Shown here piece by piece: positions 1 to 11,000 of a DNA stretch of 42,128 nt. Within the stretch, counting starts at the first letter, position 1, and each line of letters starts with the position of its first letter. The DNA is from Apostichopus leukothele (Eukaryota; Echinodermata; Holothuroidea; Aspidochirotida; Stichopodidae), in NCBI GenBank assembly GCA_010014835.2, contig JAAAKB020109889.1:1-42128 (forward strand). The letters run 5' to 3'. The notes beneath the pieces are model-generated. The model was not told where the DNA came from. It was given only the letters and a program-made list of their open reading frames with translations, and did no database searches. The position numbers were made by a program, and so were the translations under genes.

Positions 1-312
1 TCACAGAAAACCAACCAGGACTAGAATTTGACTGGATGGTAGAGCTAGTTCTCAAGATGATGTGGGCCTATTGAAACAAGCTATGAGAACAGCTCCTGGT
101 CATAGAAAACAAACCAGGGCTATCTATGAGAACAGCTCTTGGTCACAGAAAACCAACCAGGACTAGAATTTGACTGGATGGTAGAGCTAGTTCTCAAGAT
201 GATGTGGGCCTATTGAAACTAGCTATGAGAACAGCTCCTGGTCATAGAAAACCAACCAGGGCTAGCTATGAGAACAGCTCTTGGTCACAGAAAACCAACC
301 AGGACTAGAATT
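1..312. repeat. 142 bp tandem repeat, 2.2 copies, cut by the window edge
   Basis: TCACAGAAAACCAACCAGG starts at 1, 143 and 285. Within each unit a shorter motif, AGCTATGAGAACAGCTC, occurs twice, so the unit itself looks like an older duplication. It lies beyond the 3' end of C2CD3 and may continue to the left. Confidence 0.93.
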
Positions 313-996
313 TCATACTTTTAGCAAATGCTTCATAAGACCTGTTGACTACTAATAAGTTCCAACTGGCATTTTCCTGAATTACAACAGTAACTGTAGA
401 GGCTTATGGGAGCAGCCAGATAATATTTGCACTATGTGTTTATGTTACATATGTATATCATGCTCATGTTTGACTGACCATTGTTGTCTGACTTATCATG
501 CGTTTATGATCTCTTATGTCTTCTGGCAGAAAATATAAATGCATTTTTTTTTCTGCAAGCAGGCAGCAAAATCCACTGGCATAAAGCTGGTATTTTGAGG
601 CCTGTCGAGGAAGTGTCTGACCAGACCAGAGAGTGATGACAAATATCTATCAATGGATGACATTACAATTGACATGTAGTGTATTCTAAATACAACTGTT
701 ACCGTCTCTCAGTTCAATGTAAAGTCTTGATGATGACAAAAAATTATGAAATAACCTAAATTTTTGAAATTTCATTCCACTACCTCACAAACTAACAATG
801 ACTTTGCTTTAACGTTGCTTGCTGTAATTCCTGTCATTGTCATATAGAATGTGCTCCTTCTTGCTTCATGCTATGTACGTCTCTTAGCATAATTCTTGGA
901 GGTGAATGAAAACTTCACTGCCCAAACCACAAGACAAGCTTGTCATACAGATGAATCTATTATCTACTAATCTTTATAATCACTTTATGTAACTTG
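313..996 (-). other. C2CD3 3' UTR and downstream sequence
   Basis: No coding frame is visible downstream of the stop. I see no canonical AATAAA on the minus strand here; only weak variants such as CATAAA (about 983-990 and 493-500) occur, so the 3' end of the transcript cannot be placed. Confidence 0.5.
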
Positions 997-2071
997 TCAA
1001 GGATACTCTTCTGTCTGTCTGTTCTCCTGATTGCCATGGACAGGTACTTCTGTTGACCTCCCAGATACTGTCAATGGTCTCTCTAGAATGGTATCCTCTG
1101 AATCTGCTGGTCCTCTTAATACTGAAACACTTCCTTTGGTCACTCCATCCAGGTCTGGCTGATCTCTTCTGTCGTCTGATTCTGTTTCCAGTTCTTCATC
1201 AGTTTCCGTGAGTGCTTCTGTCTCATCTTGCGATCCAATAACTGGTCTATCAACTTCCACATCCACATCCACATAGCCCTCATTATCAGAGGAAGGTCTT
1301 ACCATTCCCATCCCAGGAGAAGAATCAGAAACATCTCCTTCATCCCTACTACTAGCAAAACTTGCCTCCTCCTCCTCCTCTTCCTGAGAGGAGGACCTAG
1401 AGAGTTCTGAATCCCCATCAACCTCTCCCTGATTGACACTCCCTTCTAATTTAGATTCCTCTCTGACCTCTACTCCTACTCTCTCTGATTCATCTGTCTC
1501 TTGAATTGCCTCTTCATCATTCCTCCGCATCACATTATTGACCCCAGGACAAACTACTTGTAATATCCTATTCTGAATCCTCTCTAAGGCCGCCTCTGGA
1601 GTCTCAGTGCTTACCTCTTCAAACTCCTCCCTATCATCTTCAACTAGCCCCTCCTCAGTACCGCCTGTTCTTTGTCCATTAATTCTACCATCTGGCGTTA
1701 CATCATTCAATGTCCTCGGTATCACAATACTACTTTCATTTTCACTTTCCGAGTCGCCTAAACTCTCACTCTGTCTTCTTACATCCTCACTCTGTCTTCT
1801 TACATCCTCATCTTCCTCTGACATTTGAACATATTGCACATTACTTGATGTTGTAGGATCCAATAGGTCCTCTTGGTTCCCATATAATCCCCTTCCTGCC
1901 TCACCTCTACCATACATCTGTGTGGTGGGTTTTACTTCCACCTCGTCCTGTTCATTATCATCTCCATCCTTATCATTTGTATCTGCCTCCTCCTCCTCCT
2001 CTAGTCCATCTAGACATCTCCTCTTACGATCCAGCTTTTCCTTCAAAGAATCCAGATCAGCTAAGTTTTTC
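997..2071 (-). CDS. C2CD3: C2CD3 exon 30, terminal exon with acidic tail and stop
   Basis: Begins [18 protein letters not shown] (human KNLSELDQIQRYFRQKL), then about 330 residues rich in Glu, Asp and Ser with runs of five to six Glu. It contains [10 protein letters not shown], matching human EPRTLNEIT, the only well-conserved spot in the tail. The acceptor is TTCCAAG, and the stop is TGA at 997-999. A 21 bp direct duplication (SEDVRRQ twice) lies near 1765-1810. Confidence 0.94.
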
Positions 2072-5000
2072 CTTGGAAGGTTAAAATGAATAAATGAAGA
2101 GTAAAACTAAATGAAACAAAATGATTTTGTTAAAAATAAATATAAAATAAGTACGTAAGTATGTCACATGAAGGAAAAAAACCTGATTGTTATGATGAAG
2201 TGGTTGTAATCATGATCCAATCAAATTTAATAAAGATATCCACACATTATGATAATTATAAAGACAAATATTTCCTCCTACAGAAACTGACAACTTTCCA
2301 TGATAACATTATATTCATAATGAGGTTAAGCACTTTTTTCTTTGTTTTGTCTTGTTTTCCACCTTGACAGGTAAGTGCAGGAGTCCTCTGTTCCTTCCTG
2401 TTGCTTTTAAGTTTGTTTTATTATAACAACAGAATGTTACCATAGTTTCATCAATGATAAAAACAGCTGACTGTTAACGTAAAACTGCCAACATGAAGGC
2501 TTTTTTTTAAGTTCATGTGATAATGATTAAGTCTTGTTTTCAAGAACAGTTCTTCATGCTTGCAATAGCTTACCTAGAAAGACCTATTTAATCCTAAAAA
2601 ATATTCTCATGTTTAAAAGATCAGTTTTGTGGGAACATGGGAATAAAGTTTGATGGTACAACAAGTATTAGGTCTCAGTTGTACAGAGTGGATGTATTTG
2701 TTTATCGATATAGAGGTTTCTGAGACCCGCCCTAATAATCAATAACTTATTATTAATCGTACCACATCTATGGATGCACCAGATATCTGGTCCTGTCAAA
2801 GTCTCTGACTGGAGAATGAAAAACAATTCAGTTCCGGTCTGATATAGAAAAAGTCCAGTCCAGTTTTTATATCTGCCCAGAATTATCTCTTTGAGAACAA
2901 AGAGGTAGGTAGTATTAAACTTAAATTTTTAGTCGTTGAGTATCTTTTTCGAACAAGTATGAAGTTGTTACAAAAAAATGTAAATTTAAGTTTCCATTTT
3001 TCAATAGTTGTGACAAAGGAACAGAAGTTTTCTTCAGTTTTATTATTTCCTCGATTTCATTCTACTTGGGAAAAATTTGCTCCGATTTATCCGGCCGGAA
3101 TTTGTGAAGGATCTGGCCAAATGCGTGTCCGGTCAGATCCAAAGTTTGCATTCCTAACCATATCAGATCAGATCCTCTTGTATGCTGTATATTGTGTACT
3201 GTATCATTTCACAGCATATTATGTCAAACATTACGATATGTGACCACATCATATATGATGACATCATGTACTATACCATATGTCACCACATCATACATTA
3301 TGGTGACATCATATACCATACCATATGTCACCACATCATACATTATGGTGACATCATATACCATACCATGTATCATCACATCATACTTTATCATCATCAT
3401 CAATTTGTATGTGAGTGTCAGCTAACAATGAACACATCATTCCTTTGTATCTGTCATCATTCAATAGGAGCTAAGTGTCTCATTCATTGTCAGGTTTTTG
3501 AGGATTGCAACATCTTTATGACTAACCTCAAATTTTCTTTCAAATGTGACAGAGATGGCTCCTCCTTCTCCCAACTTCTCCTGTTTGAGTGCAACCTCTG
3601 ATGAGATTCCCTTACTCCCCTCAGATGTGTCTGGTGGTGTCTCTCTCTAGCTGCTGATGATGAATCAGTGCTGACATGGACAGTTGTACTGGTGTAGGTG
3701 GACTGATAGTGATAGGGGTGTGATGAGTGGATTGGTGGCAGGTGACCTGAGGTGTTTGGTGATGTCATCTAAAAGATAATAATAAAATAATAAAATAATA
3801 AAAAGATAATAACAGATTTGTTTATCGCATCTTGGACATGTTCTTGGTTGTCTAGCATCATAGGTTTATAAAGAAAATCATTCTCAGGACCAGTGTCTGT
3901 AGGATAGACTGTAACATTAATGTTTTCGATTCAGTGGGACAAATACTTCCATTCTCAGTTTTAAGATATTTCAACATATGTCAAAGAACTAATTACTGTT
4001 CCAAATTATGTCTGACAACAAAACTCACCCCCTGATTCATAAACTGTACAGCTTTGGTCTTTAACTGGTTGAGATCTCTTTTTGGAGTGATTGCAATCTG
4101 TTGATTAACGAAAAAAACATTTTAACCATAATCCTAAGTTATAAAGAGCTTGTGCAGAATATCAACACAAAAATTTGTTGAAAACAGAAAGAAAGCAAGA
4201 GAGAATGACTGGATTAAGTTTACAAGCATCATTGAATCAACCTAACTTTAAGTGTTATTAGAAGGTAATCAAACCATTCTTTTTTGCTAGTTGTTCTACT
4301 TACTGGCTTCTTGTAACATCAGTACCAACAAAATTCCATGACAAATCATCATTTTATTGGTCTCATTAACAACAACGCAGCTAAAGTTCAGACTTTTATC
4401 CTTGGGCTACACGACATTATAAAGGAACTCAATGTTTGACTATCTCATAGTCTTTTATTCATGTAGTTTTCTGAAAACTATTGTCATTGGTACATGAAGT
4501 GAATTTTCAAAGACTTTCAGCAGATGTGTAGGACAACATGACTTAACCAGATTTTCAACTTCTTCACATTTTCAGATTAAACATTTACCACTGAACCATG
4601 TCAGGTGTCAAATCTATGACCAACCAACCTGGTTGGTAAGAAATAAATCATGGACGAACACAATTGTTTGCGTAGCCAGAACAAAAAGCACATTCTGGTA
4701 AGTAAAGTAAGTATAGCAAATGTACAAACAGGAGAGATGACAAGAAGAAATACACAGTATCTCACACCTTTATTTGACCTTTGACCTGGCTACTAAAGTC
4801 CATGATGTTATACCAGCCGTTCAAGCTACGGAATCCTACCAACAGAGGTCCCAGGTCGACCGAGGTGAAGCCGAGCATTCTATCGCAGCTCATGTCCTGT
4901 CTACCAGTAGTCTGGTGCCACACCTTAAAGATCAGATGCTGTCAAAGAAAATGACATTTATTGAAACTCATATATTCATAATGCCAAGCCAATTATTCTT

Positions 5001-8000
5001 ACATCTGTCCACTTAGATCATGAGGTATTTAACACTCTATTCTCCTCCTGCTAGACTTGTTACAATTACACCAGGGAGCTACCTGATATGGAGTTCTAAT
5101 CCCACACATTAACAGTTCAGATTTAGCTTTAGTTTTGCTGATTTTAGGTTCCTCTAATTTACTGTTATCATACAGAGAGTACAAACTTAACAATGTCAGA
5201 ATCTGTTGTAGTCTTCAAATTGTATCAAACATAACAACATCCAACGTCTCCATTATCTTCATCTAAGGATGCTAAACTGGTAAAAATTACATAAAGTTAC
5301 TTAACTCTATCAACTAGTACTGCACCCACATATGCAATGATTGTTGAAATCCTGGCTAAACAATCCATTGTCATTATTGTTTGGCATATTTTACCCTGAG
5401 CGTTTAACTTTCTTAGTCAAAAGCATTTTGAAGAGAGAAACAGCTCTTGATCTCACTGGATATAAACACAGACGTCTACAAAGTTATAGGGATACACTAC
5501 CAGGACGATTGTAGCAGACAGTGTGAGGGATACACTACCTCGACGATTGCAACAGACAGTGTGAGGGATGCACTACCTCAACGATTGTAACAGACAGTGT
5601 GAGGGATACACTACCAGGACGATTGTAGTAGATGAGTGTGAGGTATAGATTGTAGCAGACAGTGTGAGGGATACACTACCAGGACGATTGTAGCAGACAG
5701 TGTGAGGGATACACTACCAGGATGATTGTAGCAGACAGTGTGAGGGATACACTACCAGGACGATTGTAGCAGATAGTGTGAGTGTTAGGGATAGATTGTA
5801 GCAGACAGTGTTAGGGATAGATTGTAGCAGACAGTGTGAGGGATACACTACCAGGATGATTGTAGCAGACAGTGTATGGGATTTAGCAGACAGTGTGAGG
5901 GATACACTATCAGGACGATTGTAGCAGTGTGAGGGATACACTATCAGGACGATTGTAGCAGTGTGAGGGATACACTACCAGGATGATTGTAGCAGACAGT
6001 GTGTACTGGTTATGCATGGCTGATTCAGCAACAAAGTGAAGACAGCAGTGTGTAATAAATGTTGTTAAGCAACTTTGTATTGTCGTCAATTTGATTGAAC
6101 CAACCACATATTACTCCAACTAAGAAGAAAACTGACGACACTAAAGCACTCTTCTAGAATTTAGCACCAAAATGAAGGTTAATAAGAGCTTAACTTACCA
6201 TTAACCTACTAAAAACAAAGTACCCACAGCCCTGCTCTAACCACTCAACAACCCTTTGGGTCTTAATACCAACCTGACTTTCCAATTCCTAGAACCACAT
6301 CAACATTCAGTCATAATTTCAGTTCTCTCATAATGATGTTCTTCTACCTGATAATTTTCAAGTAACATAACAGAATTCACTGAATAAAAAATGTCAGACG
6401 CTGTAACTGGCTTTGCTCCATGTCAAATATAACAAAATCCAGTGTAATCTATATCTTTGCATGAAGATGATAAATTAAGACAAGTCTAATAGTCATCAAA
6501 AGTGAACAATAATGGAAGGCACAAGAAATGTTATCTATGAGATAATTACCCTTTGACTTAAAAGTTATTTGTTTGTTTTAGTACAACTAACTGCATAAGG
6601 AAGGTATTTATGCAACTAACCAAGTGAGGAAGGTGTTATAAGATTTCTGAACGTGTAAATCTGTTTTCAATGTTAGTCAGTACAAAATAAGAACAGGGCA
6701 GATTCTTTCACTAGTTTTCCCATGAGAGGGGAGTGACCACCTCAAACTGAGACGTACATTACCAATTTATGGTAGTTTTACAACAGCATTCTACCATTGT
6801 AACCCAATTACCTGCTTCTCGATAACTTCCTGTGGGTTGAGAACTAGTTCTTGGTAGTGATTCCAGACTGGTCGCGTTGATTCAGGTACAGTGAAGGTTA
6901 TCAATGGACTAGACTCACCAGCCTGTAGTGTCACATAGGTATTCAATAGTTTTGAATTCCATCTGAAGGAATCACAATAGAATCAGAGCTTGAAGCAGCT
7001 CACTAAAATATGGAAAACAATTCAATGGAGTAAACAACAAGAATGAAGTAAATATCCTTTCTACTTGTGACAAAATATGATTTAGCAAAACCTACCTTAA
7101 CATGTACAATGATGATCAGATCAAAAACTAAGTGAAGGAAACTTCTTAAAGGCCGAATTGTTAAAACAACCCATAGCCAAGTGAAACTGACTGAACAATC
7201 AACTTTGGCCAGCACTTGAACAGTCAATTCACTACATTGTTAGTTTTGCACCTTCAAAGACATTGAAAGGGGAATTTTGAATAACAAACTTGATCATTGT
7301 AAAATGAGCATGTGTTTTACTTACCTATGAGGACTGGGAACACAAGACTCTTTCTATGTGAAAACTCAAATGTTTACTTACCTCTGAGGACTGGTACACA
7401 GACCCATGGCTCTTTCTATTTGAAGTTCAAAAGCAATTGGCTCTATGACCTCTTCTGGTTCCAGAGGTGGATTAGTGACCTCTGTCTCATCATCAGAAAG
7501 TTCTTGGGTATCCCTCCCATCTTGCTTACTATGTTCTGGCTGCTCATCACTAGCATACTCATCAGTAGAATTAGTGACCTAACAATGATCATAATGGCAA
7601 ATCATAATATAATCACAAATAATCATATTAATCACAAATGGTACTGATGAAATACTGTTTGGGTAAGAGGAGGGGAATGCTGAAACAATCTCATGTGGTG
7701 GTGGGGATGAGTATCAGCAGGAGAAATATTAAACAGTTGCTTCTATGCACTGGTACTGTATGTATGTATTGTATTTATGTATGTATGTTAGATCCTCCTG
7801 CAAGCAGGAACTCGCGAAGAAGCCTCATTGGCTTATGAAAGCCGCACGCTGACCAAAGTCAGTCTCTTAGATTCATATTTAACGTCCATGATTATGAATT
7901 GTCAACAACTCTGTAACTGGTCGACATACATTAATCTTGTCAAGGGAATTGCTTAAAGCTGCCAAGGATGAAAGCTGTTGGTTGTGTGTGTAGTTTAACA

Positions 8001-11000
8001 TCCAGCTCCTTCAAACAAACTTCAACAGAACCTTGAATGTAAGTTTTGGTTCATGAGCACCACAAGGAATGCTGAAAATATTGAGGAAATGTATTTACAC
8101 TTCCTCTTAACCAATATAACTTTCATTGGAGGGCATACATTAACATACTTACCACGTATGTATGCTATGTAAATGTCAACCTAATTGCTCCAATCAGGTT
8201 GAGAAGAAAACCTTCACAGAGTTATAAGAGACAGTATTGTATTATTATCTGAGAGAGAAGCAGAATACATCCATGAAATCCAGACAACTGCTCTATGCTA
8301 CAAGAACCAAAAATTTCAGGACTTGATAAATGATACCAGAAAACAAAATACATTCATATCTCCTGAAGGATCATCTTAATCTCTTAAGATATCTGAGTCA
8401 ATTTCAGACAATCTTTACCATTTGTTGGTGTTGTCCAAAGCTCAGGGTGATGTTAACTTTCACACAAGCACCATGCATGTTGTCCACGCCAGGTTTGATG
8501 AGGGGGAACAAACCACTATGAATTGAAGAAATGGGGAAAAAAACTGTACAAGTTTAATATACATACATAAAGTTTGATGGTTCGAAATATACTCTATCAA
8601 AGACAAATATCACTATGATTGGTTCAATGTGATAAATGTATAACCTTAATGCAAGAGGAAGGTTCCTTATTAGTATAGTTTCAATGAGACTAGCAGGAGA
8701 TGCCTTCCTTTGAATGACATGTGATGAAGCATGTGCTTGGTAATTGCTTCCTTAGCATTTCTGACAGCATTTTGGACATGAGTTGTCATGTAAAATTGGG
8801 TAGTTCATGATTTATTCTTATTCAGGACAGACTTATAGCTTTAATCTAATGATGATCAAACTAAAACATAAGTCTGTAAGTCAGATGAGGAGCTAATATC
8901 TTCGTCCTCTGACTCAGAAATGAGAGCCTGAAGCAGCAATAGGGTCACTCACAAAACATATTTATTTAACACTAGTCAAGCTTTACAGAAGCTAGTGTTT
9001 GTCCACCATTGCAACGAATATACGCAATTGTTCATCCATGATTACAATACACATAAGCTGGTGTTCATCCATGTTCACAATGGACGAAGGCTGCAACAGT
9101 AATATAGTGAATTTACCAGTTGTTCATCCTTTGGTAAGATAAATCAATATATTCAGAGTTCAGTCTAAATGGTGGCCTAAATGTAATCCTTTTTATATTG
9201 CTGACTTTTGTCAGCCTTGTCAAGTTGAACTCTTTGAGTTTATATAAATACAAATGGAAACTTCAAGAACATGAGAATATCAAAGACACAAGGATGAATG
9301 CACTTTAAACAACGATAATACACTTAATAATACACATTGTAGGTCCTTCCGCAACTCATAATATAACTATTGATAACAATCACGGAAGTACTGTATCACT
9401 CAGTAGTCATACGTCTACAAAATCTAGCTATAATTAAACTATACTTTGATATTTTTTGCCAAGATTAATATTTTCCTTTGCTGCAAACTGTTTGATATAC
9501 TGAAACATTTTGACGGGTACAGATGCTTTGGTTCATTGGATTACTCATATCCAACCAAGCATTAATAATTTAAAGAAACGTTTTTCGAACCTAATGGAGC
9601 GAGATCTTCCACTGTTTGTTACTAGATTAATGAGGTCAAGGTGTGCAGATCCAATCAGTTTGTCTGTTTTTCTGGGATGTGATTCCATCTGCTGTCTTGA
9701 TTCTTGAGTACCTTGAATAACCCAGACCTGGATTTCTAATTGCTCTTCCTTCAGATACCTGAATAGCGATAAAGGGAAAGATTAAATACTTACAACAGAT
9801 GGGAGTATTTCATAACCAGAATCATAACTACCATAATGTACTTCCCTTGATAAACAGGTGTCTTCTACTCTGATTATTGGTGCATTGTTCTGATCGAAAA
9901 CAACAAAGTATTTCTTCATGATGAAAAAAACACAGGGATCAATCACCTAGTAATTGACATAATCATTTAATGACAATAACAGCATCAAGCAAGAATGTTA
10001 CACAGAAACTAGGCTAATAGTTTCTGTATAACAGCATCTAGCAAGAATGTTACACAGAAACTAGACTAGGCTAAGTAGTTTCTGTATAACAGTATCAAGC
10101 AATAATGTTACACAGAAACTAGGCTAGGCTAAGTAGTTTCTGAATAACAGCATCTAGCAAGAATGTTACACAGAAACTAGGCTAGGCTAAGTAGTTTCTG
10201 AATAACATCATCAAGTAAGAGTGTTACACAGAAACTACGCTAGGCTAAGTAGTTTCTGTATAACAGTATCAAGCAATAATGTTACACAGAAACTAGGCTA
10301 GGCTAAGTAGTTTCTAAATAACAGCATCAAGTACAGTAAGAGTGTTACACAGAAACTACGCTAGGCTAAGTAGTTTCTGAATAACAGCATCTAGCAAGAA
10401 TGTTACACAGAAACTAGGCTAGGCTAAGTAATTTCGATCTGAATAACATCATCAAGTAAGAGTGTTACACAGAAACTAGGCTACTGTAGGTAATTTCTGC
10501 ATAACAGTATCAAGCAAGAATGTTACACAGAAACTAAGCTAGGCTAAATAGTTTCTGTATAACAGTATCAAGCAATATTGTTACACAGAAACTAGGCTAG
10601 GCTAAGTAGTTTCTGAATAACAGCATCAAGTAAGAGTGTTACACAGAAACTAGGCTAGGCTTAGTAGTATCTGTATTTAACATCATCTAGCAAGAATGTT
10701 ACACAGAAACTAGGCTAGGCTTATAGTAGTATCTGTATTTAACATCATCTAGCAAGAATGTTACACAGAAACTAGGCTAAGTAGTTTCTGGTGTGCATGC
10801 TTTTACAGCATCAATCATGAGTGTTATACAGGAACTAGGCTAAAACAGTTGTTGATGTTGATTGCATGAACTGGGATAAATTATTGTAAAGATAATGAAA
10901 ATGTTTCTGATGCTCATTCTTATAACAGTATTGACCAAGGGTGTTATGGAAAGTAGGCTATGCTAAGCTAATTATTGATGTAGTTGATAATAGAGAGTTT

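Noticed and set aside
1228-1828. Plus-strand frames opposite the C2CD3 acidic tail (Ser/Leu/His rich)
   Set aside because: Antisense shadows of Glu/Asp/Ser codons in the terminal exon.
3182-3601. 139-codon plus-strand frame rich in His, Ile and Tyr
   Set aside because: Its first half is the 45 bp repeat and its second half is antisense to C2CD3 exon 29.
3763-3768. ATG at the start of exon 29 as a gene start
   Set aside because: It follows directly on a CTTTTAG acceptor and is in phase with exon 28; the homologous protein runs through this point.
5714-6107. Minus-strand frames with repeated [14 protein letters not shown]
   Set aside because: Read-through of the 38 bp minisatellite. No start context, splice sites or family match.
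9980-10800. CRISPR-like repeat array
   Set aside because: The spacers are themselves copies of the repeat unit, not unique sequences, and the context is an animal intron.
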